A DNA stretch of 64,000 nucleotides from Methanobrevibacter ruminantium (GCA_004553595.1 SFKZ01000005.1:1-64000), one strand, 5' to 3'; positions 8,365-18,178 are shown, counted from the first letter of the stretch. Notes: generated by a model from the letters alone, not told the origin. A program made the numbers and translations.

Positions 8365-9888
8365 ATGAATATTAATCTTGAAGAGCTTTACTTTATATGG
8401 AATGGGGGAAAAGGAAGTGGGAATCATAATCCTGGACAAGGTAGGGGTGTTGGAAAACCAAACAACAAAACTGGTAAATTTGTAAAGTCATCATTTCCAT
8501 CTTTAAAAATGTCTGAAAATAGCAAAAAATTTTATGAAAAACTAAATCCGAAAATTCAAGAATCTTTTGAAAAATGTATTGATAGACTCAAAAAGACAAA
8601 TATATCATTAGATAATGTTGAACTAGAATTTGTAAATTCTAACACTAGCGGAGGTGATAATGGATGGGTTAATGTTGTAGACGGAGACAACATTGACTCA
8701 AAAATGATAGTAAATCTTATCAAACCAGTTCTTAAAAAATTCACCAAAAAAGAACAAGATGTATATAAACATTCATTTGTTGCAGACAATTCATCTGAAG
8801 CAATAATTGACCATGAGTTTGGTCATGTTCTAATGTATAAGAAAGCTGCAGAAATCGGAATAAAACCAAAATCAGCTCATCTATTTGCTGAAATGATTGT
8901 GAAGAATGAAGCAAAAAAATTAAATATAGACTTAAATGATGAATCAACTGAAAACTTTTCAGAATATGCTCATAGAAATTATACTGAGTTTATTGCTGAA
9001 GCATATTCACGTCCAGATTATTCAAAGCTTACACAGAATGTCTCTGATTCACTATGCAATAATAAATACTCAAAAGATGATTTCAAAAACTTTATAATTG
9101 AACTTACAGGCATTCAAACTAATGAAAATAACTCAAATATCATAAGACTAAATGTAGCTTTGAATGGTGGACCTAATTCAGGGAATCATAATCCCGGACA
9201 AGGACGAGGAAAAGGAAAACCAAATAATTCACCTTCTAAAATAATTGATTCTTATAAAGAAAAGTATTCTGACTTTTGGCTAAACGGTGTTGGAGACAAT
9301 GGATTTGAAACAGCAACAAAAAAAGGTGCTGAAAACTATAAAAATATAATTGATTTAGCTGAAAAACAAAAAGATATAGAGTGGAATTCTGGTGAATATG
9401 ACAGAATGACATTGAAAATTGCATACTCTCAAGATGAGATAGAAAATAATTTTAAAACTCTATGTAAAAATAACTTAACAGAAAATGATTTTTATAAGAT
9501 TAAAAATCTCTTCTATGATTGGTCAACAAATCTAGGTCCAAGAGGAAAAGATGGATTGTTTCTAGATACACCAGGGATTATTCTAGAAAAAGATTCAGAA
9601 GCATTTAATTTATATAAGGCTTATATTCAAACAATCCTCTATGAATCAGGTATTACTTCTAAGAAGCTATTTAGAGGAGAACCAAAGAAATTTGATAATA
9701 AACCGAAACAATTTGTTAGTTACACAGATTCTATGATGTCTGCAGTTAACTTTGCAAGAGGCAACATAGAAAATGTTATAGTAGAAGAAATTCCGATAAA
9801 TAAAATTATTGCTGTTGATGATATGATGAAGTTCTCTGGATATAGAACAGAGAAAGAATGGATAGTTGATTCTGGAATCTATGAATAG
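8365..9888 (+). CDS. Tagged metallopeptidase plus ADP-ribosyltransferase protein
   Basis: 507 residues built as tag-enzyme-tag-enzyme. Residues 14-32 are GGKGSGNHNPGQGRGVGKP; a second copy (GGPNSGNHNPGQGRGKGKP) lies near residue 268. Between them is a zinc-peptidase-like domain: IDHEFGHVL gives HExxH near residue 152, and the later EFIAEAY offers a third ligand. After the second tag is an ART-like fold: LFRGE (Arg motif), FVSYT (STS-like), and EKEW near the end (ExE). The same domain pair occurs in the gene at 14528. Such proteins cluster with portal/MuF genes and may be packaged and injected to modify host targets; that is inference. Confidence 0.65.
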   Translation: MNINLEELYFIWNGGKGSGNHNPGQGRGVGKPNNKTGKFVKSSFPSLKMSENSKKFYEKLNPKIQESFEKCIDRLKKTNISLDNVELEFVNSNTSGGDNGWVNVVDGDNIDSKMIVNLIKPVLKKFTKKEQDVYKHSFVADNSSEAIIDHEFGHVLMYKKAAEIGIKPKSAHLFAEMIVKNEAKKLNIDLNDESTENFSEYAHRNYTEFIAEAYSRPDYSKLTQNVSDSLCNNKYSKDDFKNFIIELTGIQTNENNSNIIRLNVALNGGPNSGNHNPGQGRGKGKPNNSPSKIIDSYKEKYSDFWLNGVGDNGFETATKKGAENYKNIIDLAEKQKDIEWNSGEYDRMTLKIAYSQDEIENNFKTLCKNNLTENDFYKIKNLFYDWSTNLGPRGKDGLFLDTPGIILEKDSEAFNLYKAYIQTILYESGITSKKLFRGEPKKFDNKPKQFVSYTDSMMSAVNFARGNIENVIVEEIPINKIIAVDDMMKFSGYRTEKEWIVDSGIYE

Positions 9889-9890
9889 TA

Positions 9891-9919
9891 TTTACTTTTT
9901 TGATAAAAAGTTTTATAAT
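9891..9919 (+). promoter_or_regulatory. Promoter (TTTACT-17-TATAAT)
   Basis: GTATTTACTTTTT box starting right after the preceding stop; drives the gene at 9940. Confidence 0.65.
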
Positions 9920-9939
9920 ATAAATAATTGGAGAATAAA

Positions 9940-10143
9940 ATGAAGACTATCTATGAACTCTTTGAATCTGATAATTTAAGTAAAGAAGAATTTGAAAAGC
10001 AGCAAAAAATTCTAAAAGAATTGAATGATGTATTGATGCCTTTTGTAGAAGGTTCTACTTTAAGAGAAAAAGAAATCTCTCTTATAAAAATGCCATTTAA
10101 TGAAAAATTAAGAATTTACTCAAAATTGAAAAAAGTTTATTAA
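9940..10143 (+). CDS. Hypothetical small protein
   Basis: 67 residues, helical, acidic first half and basic end. GGAG lies 6 nt before this ATG, which is why the in-frame TTG at 9928 was not used. Own promoter just upstream; another follows the stop. Unknown function. Confidence 0.6.
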   Translation: MKTIYELFESDNLSKEEFEKQQKILKELNDVLMPFVEGSTLREKEISLIKMPFNEKLRIYSKLKKVY

Positions 10144-10148
10144 AAGTA

Positions 10149-10177
10149 TTTACTTTTTGATAAATCTATTATAAAAT
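10149..10177 (+). promoter_or_regulatory. Promoter (TTTACT-17-TAAAAT)
   Basis: AAAAGTATTTACTTTTT box, spacer 17, TAAAAT; leader contains GCAAAGGAGC at about 10200. Confidence 0.65.
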
Positions 10178-10236
10178 AAAAATATAAATATAAATAAAAG
10201 CAAAGGAGCTTGCATGAAAAATATTATTTATTACAA

Positions 10237-10314
10237 ATGCTAAATAAAAAATATTCTATTTATGAGAATGAAGAATTAGGAATTCAAAGCAAAATTGAAA
10301 TGGAGGAATTATGA
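10237..10314 (+). CDS. Small ORF coupled to the next gene
   Basis: 25 codons ending in TGA that overlaps the next ATG (ATGA). The GCAAAGGAGC site lies earlier, in front of a 9-codon ORF at 10214. Either or both may be leader peptides. Weak evidence. Confidence 0.3.
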   Translation: MLNKKYSIYENEELGIQSKIEMEEL

Positions 10315-10601
10315 AAACTTTGAACTTTAAACATGCAATTGAAAAACTTGGTTATAAAGTAGAAAAATATGTTTACGGATATAATTTTCGTTCAGCATTT
10401 GCTTCAAAAGATAATCAGCTTTGGTATTTTCACATCGAAGATTTAAGAGATGAGCATCCGTTTGTTTATAGAAGAACAGTAAAAAGTTTAGAAGATTATA
10501 CTGGTGGTTATAATAATAATGATGTAGAGTTGAAACTTGAACAACTAGGCTACAAAATTGTTGAAAAAAGGAAGCAGAAATATGACTTCAACTCATTGTA
10601 A
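10311..10601 (+). CDS. Hypothetical phage protein
   Basis: 96 residues with GGAGG just upstream. The segment WYFHIEDLRDEHPFVYRR and the later DYTGGYNN look like a recurrent small phage family, but I know no function for it. Overlaps the next gene by 20 nt. Confidence 0.65.
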   Translation: MKTLNFKHAIEKLGYKVEKYVYGYNFRSAFASKDNQLWYFHIEDLRDEHPFVYRRTVKSLEDYTGGYNNNDVELKLEQLGYKIVEKRKQKYDFNSL

Positions 10602-10794
10602 AATGTTTGATAATAACGTTACAATAATGAAATATTTGTCTACAGATGGTGAATATAAATTCAAAGTATTAGATAAATTTAATGAACCTGATGAAGTAGA
10701 ACGACTTTTAAAAATGATAAATATTTCTAATGGATTGAAAAAATCTGGAGAACTTAAAAAACAACTTTGGATTAAAACTGTTCCGACAATCTAG
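10582..10794 (+). CDS. Hypothetical small protein
   Basis: 70 residues. The ATG at 10582 follows AAGGAAG; the longer frame from 10558 lacks a site. Begins inside the preceding gene, so translation is probably coupled. No recognised domain. Confidence 0.5.
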   Translation: MTSTHCKMFDNNVTIMKYLSTDGEYKFKVLDKFNEPDEVERLLKMINISNGLKKSGELKKQLWIKTVPTI

Positions 10795-10796
10795 TT

Positions 10797-10805
10797 TGTT
10801 AGAAT
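10797..10805 (+). promoter_or_regulatory. Late extended -10 promoter (TGTTAGAAT), leaderless
   Basis: TAGAAT lies 6 nt before the ATG at 10812; it overlaps the preceding stop. Confidence 0.5.
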
Positions 10806-10811
10806 GGATAT

Positions 10812-11213
10812 ATGAATACAATTGGAAAAGAATTTTCTGAGTTTTTGTGTAAATTGCTTAATCTTGAGTTCGGAAAAGATTTTTTCTATATGAAAGTTCC
10901 AGATGAAGTTGGTCCAGTGTATTGGATGACTCTAATTGGTTCTTATGTAAATAGAGATTTAAAAACAAAACAAAAAATTAAAGAATATCAATTTGTTTTG
11001 AACTATAGAGATGTTAAAGCACAAAATGTAGATGAAGAGATTTTTCGAATAGAGACAATTCTTAATCGACTAACATGTGCTAATTTAGATAATTTTGAAT
11101 TATATGAACTTTCTACTTCTAACTTAGGCTCATATGAAGATGCTGATGTAGAAGGAAGATTCAAAGGAACAATTCAGATTTCTGTAAAAATTCATGATGA
11201 TTACCATGTTTAA
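10812..11213 (+). CDS. Tail terminator / minor capsid protein
   Basis: 133 residues. The profile ends with an ATI-type sheet: NVDEEIFRIETILNRL, then GSYEDADVEGRFKGTIQISVKIH. This matches the minor capsid/tail completion family placed between head and tail genes in siphoviruses of Gram-positive hosts. It immediately precedes the portal fusion and has the leaderless late start, fitting a structural role at the head-tail joint. Confidence 0.6.
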   Translation: MNTIGKEFSEFLCKLLNLEFGKDFFYMKVPDEVGPVYWMTLIGSYVNRDLKTKQKIKEYQFVLNYRDVKAQNVDEEIFRIETILNRLTCANLDNFELYELSTSNLGSYEDADVEGRFKGTIQISVKIHDDYHV

Positions 11214-11219
11214 ATAAAA

Positions 11220-11228
11220 TGGTAATAT
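11220..11228 (+). promoter_or_regulatory. Late extended -10 promoter (TGGTAATAT)
   Basis: TAATAT lies 7 nt before the portal ATG; no ribosome site. Confidence 0.5.
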
Positions 11229-11235
11229 ATATCAT

Positions 11236-14200
11236 ATGAATCCGTTCAAAAAGATTACGAGTGTCTTTAAAAGAACACCTAATAAGAATAACATAGAAAA
11301 TGTAAACAAAAACTCAATTGCTACAGATTTTCTGCGTAGAGGAAATTTTAAAACTAGACAAGATGTAGCATTAGACCAAAAATATAATCCAGAAATGACA
11401 GTAAATGGCTGGATGTTTGCAGCTCTTAATGCTAGAAGTGATGCATTCGGAGAATTCTGTGAAGAAAATATTATTACAGAATCTAAAAAAGGAGAAAATC
11501 TTTATCACCCATATCTCCAGCTAATTGAAGAATCAAAAGAAATTCCTGAATATGAGTTCTGGAAAAGAGCAATCTCAGATTATGATAATTATGGTCAAAT
11601 GTTCTTCTTCATTTTAAGAAGAGTTGTATATGACAAAAATGGAGAAATTGAACACATTGGTCTTCCAACAAGAATTGATATTTTAAATGCTTCAAAAATG
11701 ACGATTCTTACAAGAAACGGTAAAATCGTTGGATATAAAGAACAAATTGATTCTACTCATAAGAGAGAATATTCTGCAGACCAGATAATCAGAGTTATTA
11801 ATCCTCACCCAAGAGATCCAGAAGTTCCTTATTCTATTTATGATGCTGCAAAAGACTATCAATACACAATCAATAAAGGCACTGAATTCGCTCAAAATGC
11901 TCTCATCAATAATATGAATACTCCTGGTATTTTGAGCACGACTGAAGTTCTCAATGATGAAGAATATGATAATCTCATTAGTAGGATTAACTCACATGAA
12001 CCAGGCAAAGCGATAGTTACAGATGGAACTGGAAATCTTACATATACATCAATTTCTCAAAGTCTTGACCAAGCTGCACTTCCTACTTTAACTGAACTTT
12101 CACGTCAAACAATTTTTGCAGTAACAGGAACATCTAAGACAGTTCTCGGAATTGAAGAATCAGGCGTTACACGTGATACATCAAAAGTTCAAGATAGAAA
12201 ATTTATTAAAAGAGCTATTGCTCCTGTCGCTAAAAGAGTTGTTTCTGCATTTAATTTTGATTATAGAGTAAAATATCCAGAACTTTATAAGCAAAACCAA
12301 ATCAAAATGGTGATTAAACCATTATATGATGCTCAAGAAACTCAAGAACAATTTGATACTCAGAAAAAATTATTTGATGATATTACAGAAATAGTTTATT
12401 CAGGATATACGAAAGAATCAGCAGAAGACTTTATGTATGGTGATATTTCGTTTACAGACCTTGAACTTGATGCAGAAGATGCTCAAGATATTGAAGATGA
12501 GCAACAAGACATTGATAATCAAGAAAATCAACCTACTGAAGAACAACCAACAGAAGAAATTCCAGAAGAAAATGGTAGTTCTGAAAAAGATTCAAATGAG
12601 TCGAATATTGATAATGTAAGTAAAAAATGGATTCTTCAAAATATTAATTTAAATAATTTAGAAATTAAAAATGAAAATAAAGGAAATCCATATCATTCAG
12701 AAGATGGAAAATTTGATTTTGCTCCATACAAAGAATATAAAGGATTAAAAGAATCTGCTCAGAGAATAGCAAAAATAGCAAAAGACGTTTATAAAAATAG
12801 AACAAGCAAAAATTATAAAAAATACAAAAATTATTATGATTTAGTCAAAAAAGAAAGACAAAAATTATATGATATGAATAATATCGATATTGACAAAGCA
12901 AATAAAATTATTGATGACTGGACAGAAGGATTTTATTCAGGAGATAATATTGTTTTCGACAAAGATGGAAATATAATCGACAAATCATCAACAGAAATTT
13001 TTAATAAGCTAGATATTGCTTTATCACAATCAATAGTTCATGAATTAGGAGGAAATTTGGATGTAGAAAGAGTTCAGGTTTCATCAGAAGATTATGGATA
13101 TGATGGAAGTTTAATAACAAAAGATAAAAATATATCAACTACTACAGATTCTTCTTGGATTAGTGATAAAAATAATGGACTAGATTATAATAAAGATGAT
13201 TTTGATGCAGGATATTTGTTTAAGTTTAATGTAAAAGATAAAAATGTAAAAATGCTTCCTGAAATTCAAGCTGCTGGATTAGAAGAAGGAATTAATCATC
13301 CTTTTGCAATACAATTAGAAGTAGTTTGTGAAGTTAATTCAAACATTAAACCTACAGAAGTTTTATGGGATAACTTAAAACAAAATAGTATAAAAATAAA
13401 AATTGAAAATCAAGAATCTGAAATGCATAATCACACAAGTTCAGATAATTATTATATGAAAGCTCTAAAACTTCATATAAATGAACAAGGTGAACTTGAT
13501 GAATACGGAAAATCAATAGAAAATAAAATTAATCAAGCAAAAAATAATCTTTTAAAAGAAATTAGAACAATTCAGCTTCAAGCTATTAGAGAATCAAGCT
13601 CAAAACTTTCTGTAAATGCTTTTGATTACGAAGATATTAGAACAGAAGAACAAGAAGATGCAATCTACAATAAAATCAAAAATGCTCTTAGAAAATATTG
13701 GTTTTTGATTCTTCCATTAGTTGGAAAAGAAAGAATTATTGAAGACAAAAATAACATAAAAATCTCAAAAGAAGATAGTCCAAATTTAACTGAAGAAGAA
13801 ATTCAAGAAAAAAATGAAGAAATTAAAAAAGCTGAAGTAAATCTTCTTGGAACTAAAAAAGTAAAAGACTACATTGAACAAGTTTCAGAAAAAGCAGCTA
13901 AATCTCATACTAATACAATTTATAAGACAATTTTAGATGCAGTAAATAAAGCTGAGAATAAAATATTAAGAAATCTATTTGCAAAAGAATATATCGAGCA
14001 ATTCAAACAAGGCGAAGATAAATGGTTCAAGTCAAAGCCTACTGAAAAACAAGTAAAGTCGAAATTAAACAATGAAAACTTTATTAAAGATAATCAAAAG
14101 CTTTATGATTCAGTAAGAAAAAAGATTGAAGAAGGATTTTCTAGAGAAGAAATTCAAAGAGCTATTAGAAAAGAATATGTTGACTTGTCTAGAACAAGAG

Positions 14201-14526
14201 CGAATATTTTAGTTGGAAACGAAATGGCTCGTTCAATTACATCTTCTCAATATGTGGCTGATTATGAGCTTCTTCGTAAAACAAACATGCTAGATAAAGC
14301 ATATAAAAGACTTGTTAGCTCTACTGGTGACCCATGTCCTGTTTGCAAAGCTCTTATAGATAAAGGAGATATTCCTTTTACATACCCATTCTTAGAACTT
14401 GGCGACACTATTCAAGTCGAAAATGATGGAAAGACTACAACATTTACATGCAACTATGAAACAATAGAAAGCGGAGTAGTTCATTGCAATTGTCATTGTG
14501 ACTATCAATTAATTATTAAGGGCTAA
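11236..14526 (+). CDS. Portal protein fused to MuF-type minor head protein with an inserted domain
   Basis: 1,096 residues. Residues about 25-400 are an HK97-family portal: NPEMTVNGWMFAALNARS, then DQIIRVINPHPRDPEVPYS, TGTSKTVLGIEESG and the TRDTSKVQDR helix. An acidic linker (400-460) and a GNPYHSEDGKF tag (near 477) follow. Residues 490-760 hold an insert of unknown fold with ISTTTDSSW and a beta-rich end, perhaps another toxin or ART-like unit. The last 140 residues are Mu F-like: RTRANILVGNEMARS, GDPCPVCKAL, and the Cys-rich end VHCNCHCDY. The portal forms the DNA entry ring; MuF parts sit at the vertex and often carry toxin domains. The fusion fits published MuF architectures. Confidence 0.8.
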   Translation: MNPFKKITSVFKRTPNKNNIENVNKNSIATDFLRRGNFKTRQDVALDQKYNPEMTVNGWMFAALNARSDAFGEFCEENIITESKKGENLYHPYLQLIEESKEIPEYEFWKRAISDYDNYGQMFFFILRRVVYDKNGEIEHIGLPTRIDILNASKMTILTRNGKIVGYKEQIDSTHKREYSADQIIRVINPHPRDPEVPYSIYDAAKDYQYTINKGTEFAQNALINNMNTPGILSTTEVLNDEEYDNLISRINSHEPGKAIVTDGTGNLTYTSISQSLDQAALPTLTELSRQTIFAVTGTSKTVLGIEESGVTRDTSKVQDRKFIKRAIAPVAKRVVSAFNFDYRVKYPELYKQNQIKMVIKPLYDAQETQEQFDTQKKLFDDITEIVYSGYTKESAEDFMYGDISFTDLELDAEDAQDIEDEQQDIDNQENQPTEEQPTEEIPEENGSSEKDSNESNIDNVSKKWILQNINLNNLEIKNENKGNPYHSEDGKFDFAPYKEYKGLKESAQRIAKIAKDVYKNRTSKNYKKYKNYYDLVKKERQKLYDMNNIDIDKANKIIDDWTEGFYSGDNIVFDKDGNIIDKSSTEIFNKLDIALSQSIVHELGGNLDVERVQVSSEDYGYDGSLITKDKNISTTTDSSWISDKNNGLDYNKDDFDAGYLFKFNVKDKNVKMLPEIQAAGLEEGINHPFAIQLEVVCEVNSNIKPTEVLWDNLKQNSIKIKIENQESEMHNHTSSDNYYMKALKLHINEQGELDEYGKSIENKINQAKNNLLKEIRTIQLQAIRESSSKLSVNAFDYEDIRTEEQEDAIYNKIKNALRKYWFLILPLVGKERIIEDKNNIKISKEDSPNLTEEEIQEKNEEIKKAEVNLLGTKKVKDYIEQVSEKAAKSHTNTIYKTILDAVNKAENKILRNLFAKEYIEQFKQGEDKWFKSKPTEKQVKSKLNNENFIKDNQKLYDSVRKKIEEGFSREEIQRAIRKEYVDLSRTRANILVGNEMARSITSSQYVADYELLRKTNMLDKAYKRLVSSTGDPCPVCKALIDKGDIPFTYPFLELGDTIQVENDGKTTTFTCNYETIESGVVHCNCHCDYQLIIKG

Positions 14527-14527
14527 A

Positions 14528-17500
14528 ATGAATAGATTAGAACGATTAGAAAAAATTTTAAATAAAACATCTGGAAACCCTTATCATGATAGTGAAGGAA
14601 AATTTACTTTTAGCCCTTCAGGTGTAGGAAAACCATCTAGAGGTTTTTCAAGTCCGACTGTCATTTATACAGGAGATGATATTAAACTAGAAAAAGATGG
14701 AGTTATTTTAGAAGGAACTCTTCAATATAAAGACGGAAAATTCTATCTTTTAACAGACAAAGAAAAAGGCAGTCTAATTGAGATTTCGAAAGATGATATT
14801 AGAAAATCTATCGTCTCAAAATCAGCTAAAGAAAAACAAAAAGAATTATTAGAAAGACAAGGAATCAGGCATAAATCTCCTAAAGAAAGAAGAACTCCAG
14901 AACAGAAACGCTTAATCTCAGAATTAGATAAAATTGGATTGTTTAAAGATAAAGAGTTCGGAACTTGGTGCACGAAGTATGCTGATGAAGAAACATTATC
15001 TGATATTTATACAACATTAAGAGAAGCTGAGAGTTTTGGGCTAGATATAAACTCAATACAGCTTGGAAAAATTAGAAGCGGACAGACCTGGGGAAGAGCT
15101 TATTATAGAACTGATGGCAACTTTAAACTTGCTTTATCTGGACAAATTTATGATAGAAATCCTATTCAAGAAATGAAAATAAAAGAATGTAGAGAAGGAT
15201 TTCATACTGACAACTCAATCAAAGCTGTTGTAAGACACGAAACTGGACACATTATTTCTTACCAGAATGCACAAAGAAGCTTCAATGAAAAAGATAATCC
15301 GAAAAATATATGGCAGTTAGAGGATAAAATTGATTCATATTGCGGAAAAGTTGTTTCTGAAGCTATGGGATATTCATATTTTTCATTCAGAGAAACGTTG
15401 AAAGATTTAAAGAAATGTTCTAATTCAGAAATCAGTGAATATGGTAGAACAAACTTTAAAGAAGCTATTGCAGAAAGCTGGTCAAATCCTAATTATTCAT
15501 TGTTTACAAAGAAAGTCAGTGATATTTTAAAGAAAGATTTGAATAAACCTAGGGAGAATTCAATTATGAATAAAATAACTGAAGAAATTCCAATTTGTTC
15601 TGGATATGGTCCTGAATTTGAAGATTTTGAATATGAGACATCAACTGAAAAAGTCAAAACAAATTCTAGAATCATGAAGCTTTGTAGTTTAGAAAAAGTT
15701 ATAAATTCACAAAAAGAAAATCTTGATTATCGTTATGATGTAAAAGCTTATAAAGAATATCTTAAAGAATGGCTTAAACATAAAGACGAAAAAGAATATT
15801 TAGATGGTGGTGTTCTTTCATTTGCAGAATTCTGGGAACATGACATTGACTATGAGTTCGAAGATTATAATAAAATCTTAAAACTGATTGATGAACACAA
15901 AAAAAAGAAAGAATTAGTGACTAATGGTGGTCCAGGTTCTGGCAATCATAATCCTGGACAAGGAAGAGGTGTAGGAAAACCAGCTAATGGACACAGTTCG
16001 AAAAGTGCAACTCAATATTCTGCAGATAAATATCTCACTAGAGCAGAACATGAAAATATAATCAATTATTCTTCAGAAGACAATTTTGCAGATGATGAAT
16101 TAGATGCAATTGCTAGCTATACTAAAAGCATGAGATATGGTGCATCTAGTGATTTAAATCAGGCAATCAAAGCAGATTCTAATGGTGAAATAACAGAAAC
16201 AGAGAATATTCTGTTCCCAGAAGATGATTCTCAAATTGTTACATGGAAAGACAACAAAGAATTTATTGAACAAAAAATAGAAGATAAGAAAAAATATGAT
16301 TCATTAAATGAAGAAATTCGTCTTGAATCTTCTATTCTTCGAAAAGGTGGATTATCTGACGAAAAAGAAATTGAAAATCTTAAAGCTCATATTTCTAAGA
16401 TACAGAAAGAAAGAGACGATATTTCAAAAACTTTGAAATATTCTGACTATGAAAATTATATAAAAAATTATGAAGAAGGTCGGTATGATAGTATCAAAGA
16501 TGACCAAAAAATGTGGACAATAGACGAAGATAAATTGTCGAAAATTTCTATAGTAAAACTAAGAGAAAATCAAAAATCAAATTCAAAAAGATTTGATGAA
16601 GTTCTAGAAATTCCTAGATTAACGTGGAGCATGTCTCCTGATGATAAACCGACAACTACAGACACATTAGCAAATGTATATCAAGAAAGTTTTAAAGACC
16701 TTGACAAATTAGACAATATCATTAAAAACAAAGGATTTGTTTTAGATAAAGATATCACTGTTACAAGAAGAGTTGCAAATGCTAAAGTAATAGAAAATCA
16801 AATAAAAAACAAAGGTGAGTATACTCAAAACGGAATTACAAGTGTTACAGCTGCAAGGTCAATTGCAAAGAAAATGCCTAGTGGAGTTAATATGGGTGAT
16901 GATTTATTGAGAATCACAATTCCTGCTGGAACAAAAGTAATTTCTACTTATAATCCGTTTGCAAGAGATGTCCAAAAATCAGCTGATAAATATAATGACG
17001 GAAATCTATCAGTAGAAGATAAAAGAAATCTACGAATGATTAAGGGACAAAATGAATTGATTCTTCCAAGCGGGTCAAAGTTTGTTTCTCCTAATGGAAA
17101 TAGCATTTCTAAGAATGAAGATGGTTCTTATCAATTAATCTTAAAAGTAGATAAAGATAAAACTAGTAAAAATAGTTTAAAAATGATTGATTATTTAAGA
17201 AATAATCTCTCTGCTAAATCTTATTTTAGAAGTCAAAGACTATCTGCTATTTTAAATAAAGTGAATAGAGGAAATCCTTATCATGATAGTAAAGGAAAGT
17301 TCACATCAAAAGGTGGTTCTTTCGGTTCTTCAGCTTTAATTACTGAAAAAGGAAAAGAAATCGATAAAAAATTTAAATCATTTTCAGATATTGCTCTTGA
17401 ATTAAAAGAAGGAACTCATAAAGTTCTTGGAAAAGAAATCTCTGGAAAAAGATTCGATTTAGTGTCAGGTGATATATTGGTTTCGACAATTAGTGATAAT

Positions 17501-17806
17501 GCAGAAGACGAAAACAGGATTGAAGAAATTAAACAACAAATAGAAAAAGAGAAGAAAAGTGGTGTTGTTTTGATTACAATCGATGAAAATGAGAAAGTTA
17601 AGATTAGAGATGGTTCTCATACATTTGCTGCTTATCTTAGATTAAGAGACGAAGGAAAAAATTATTATATCCCATTTATTCTTTCAACTCCTAGTGATAT
17701 TGACAGATGGGAAAAGAAATTTGATTCAATTGAAGAACTAGAAAAAACAGAAAAAGATTTAGTTAATGTAAAACAATTCAAAATAAACAAAGAAGATGAA
17801 GAATAA
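14528..17806 (+). CDS. Multidomain minor head-associated protein: metallopeptidase, ADP-ribosyltransferase, ParB-like
   Basis: 1,092 residues starting 2 nt after the portal fusion. It is organised by tags: GNPYHDSEGKF near residue 16, GGPGSGNHNPGQGRGVGKP near 466, GNPYHDSKGKF near 916. Segment 1 (130-350) has VVRHETGHIISY (HExxH near residue 238) and EAIAESW, as in the protein at 8365. Segment 2 (560-890) has ART signs: TVTRRV, GITSVTAARS and QNELILPSGSKF. Segment 3 (930-1092) has DGSHTFAAYLRL, the DGxHR-like signature of ParB/sulfiredoxin-type domains. Probably a virion protein delivering enzymes with the DNA; the delivery role is inference. Confidence 0.7.
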   Translation: MNRLERLEKILNKTSGNPYHDSEGKFTFSPSGVGKPSRGFSSPTVIYTGDDIKLEKDGVILEGTLQYKDGKFYLLTDKEKGSLIEISKDDIRKSIVSKSAKEKQKELLERQGIRHKSPKERRTPEQKRLISELDKIGLFKDKEFGTWCTKYADEETLSDIYTTLREAESFGLDINSIQLGKIRSGQTWGRAYYRTDGNFKLALSGQIYDRNPIQEMKIKECREGFHTDNSIKAVVRHETGHIISYQNAQRSFNEKDNPKNIWQLEDKIDSYCGKVVSEAMGYSYFSFRETLKDLKKCSNSEISEYGRTNFKEAIAESWSNPNYSLFTKKVSDILKKDLNKPRENSIMNKITEEIPICSGYGPEFEDFEYETSTEKVKTNSRIMKLCSLEKVINSQKENLDYRYDVKAYKEYLKEWLKHKDEKEYLDGGVLSFAEFWEHDIDYEFEDYNKILKLIDEHKKKKELVTNGGPGSGNHNPGQGRGVGKPANGHSSKSATQYSADKYLTRAEHENIINYSSEDNFADDELDAIASYTKSMRYGASSDLNQAIKADSNGEITETENILFPEDDSQIVTWKDNKEFIEQKIEDKKKYDSLNEEIRLESSILRKGGLSDEKEIENLKAHISKIQKERDDISKTLKYSDYENYIKNYEEGRYDSIKDDQKMWTIDEDKLSKISIVKLRENQKSNSKRFDEVLEIPRLTWSMSPDDKPTTTDTLANVYQESFKDLDKLDNIIKNKGFVLDKDITVTRRVANAKVIENQIKNKGEYTQNGITSVTAARSIAKKMPSGVNMGDDLLRITIPAGTKVISTYNPFARDVQKSADKYNDGNLSVEDKRNLRMIKGQNELILPSGSKFVSPNGNSISKNEDGSYQLILKVDKDKTSKNSLKMIDYLRNNLSAKSYFRSQRLSAILNKVNRGNPYHDSKGKFTSKGGSFGSSALITEKGKEIDKKFKSFSDIALELKEGTHKVLGKEISGKRFDLVSGDILVSTISDNAEDENRIEEIKQQIEKEKKSGVVLITIDENEKVKIRDGSHTFAAYLRLRDEGKNYYIPFILSTPSDIDRWEKKFDSIEELEKTEKDLVNVKQFKINKEDEE

Positions 17807-17890
17807 AGAACATAAGAAGTTTTTGATTTATTTTGTTCTTTGTGTTCTGATGTGGTTAATTTGCATGATTTCAATTTGTTTGAAATAGTA

Positions 17891-17919
17891 TTTACAAATT
17901 CTTAGAAAATATATACAAT
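17891..17919 (+). promoter_or_regulatory. Promoter of the Y-RNA/Ro60-like unit (TTTACA-17-TACAAT)
   Basis: GTATTTACAAATT box, spacer 17, TACAAT. The predicted start near 17926 lies about 20 nt before the first tRNA-like RNA. Confidence 0.6.
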
Positions 17920-17947
17920 AGAAATATAAATAAGAACATTAAAAACA

Positions 17948-18043
17948 GGCACATACAGCAAATTATATTTTGTAGCTAAGTGGTATAGCAAATGTCTGCA
18001 AAACATTCATCGTTGGTTCGAATCCAACCTAATAATTTGTGCC
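17948..18043 (+). ncRNA. Y-RNA candidate A with complete tRNA-Cys-like module
   Basis: Outer stem GGCACA (17948-53) with TGTGCC (18038-43), a one-sided ACAGC bulge, then AAATTAT with ATAATTT. Inside are a D-arm (GCTA/TAGC with a GG loop, 17975-89), an anticodon arm AATGT-CTGCAAA-ACATT (anticodon GCA, 17998-18000) and a T-arm GTTGG-TTCGAAT-CCAAC (18012-28). An 8-nt linker before the D-arm and an imperfect inner acceptor make an ordinary tRNA unlikely; an extended stem below a tRNA mimic is the YrlA layout. It lies just upstream of a Ro60-like gene. Alternative: an aberrant tRNA-Cys. Confidence 0.6.
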
Positions 18044-18046
18044 TAG

Positions 18047-18150
18047 GTTCATTTATAGGCAGACACTCACAGCAATAAATTCATGCTAAGTGTTGTTTAG
18101 TATATACATTGCAAATGTATCATCGTGTCTAGGTAGTTCTATAAATGAAC
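18047..18150 (+). ncRNA. Y-RNA candidate B with reduced tRNA-like module
   Basis: A perfect 12-bp outer stem (18047-58 with 18139-50), an internal loop, then AGACAC (18061-66) with GTGTCT (18125-30). The 5' strand then reads CTCACAGCAA, matching RNA A (CATACAGCAA). A D-like arm CTAA-GTGTTGT-TTAG (18086-100) and an anticodon-like arm ATACA-TTGCAAA-TGTAT (GCA at 18111-13) follow. There is no T-arm, so it is not a functional tRNA. Shared core, order and spacing show A and B are related. Best read as a second Y RNA of the neighbouring Ro60-like protein. Confidence 0.55.
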
Positions 18151-18166
18151 AAAACTATAAATGAAC
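18139..18166 (+). repeat. Tandem 12-nt repeat overlapping the Ro60-like gene leader
   Basis: CTATAAATGAAC occurs at 18139-50 and again at 18155-66. The first is the 3' arm of RNA B's outer stem; the second ends 3 nt before the gene's GGAGG. Either copy can pair with 18047-58, so RNA B can fold in two registers. Confidence 0.6.
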
Positions 18167-18178
18167 AATGGAGGTAAT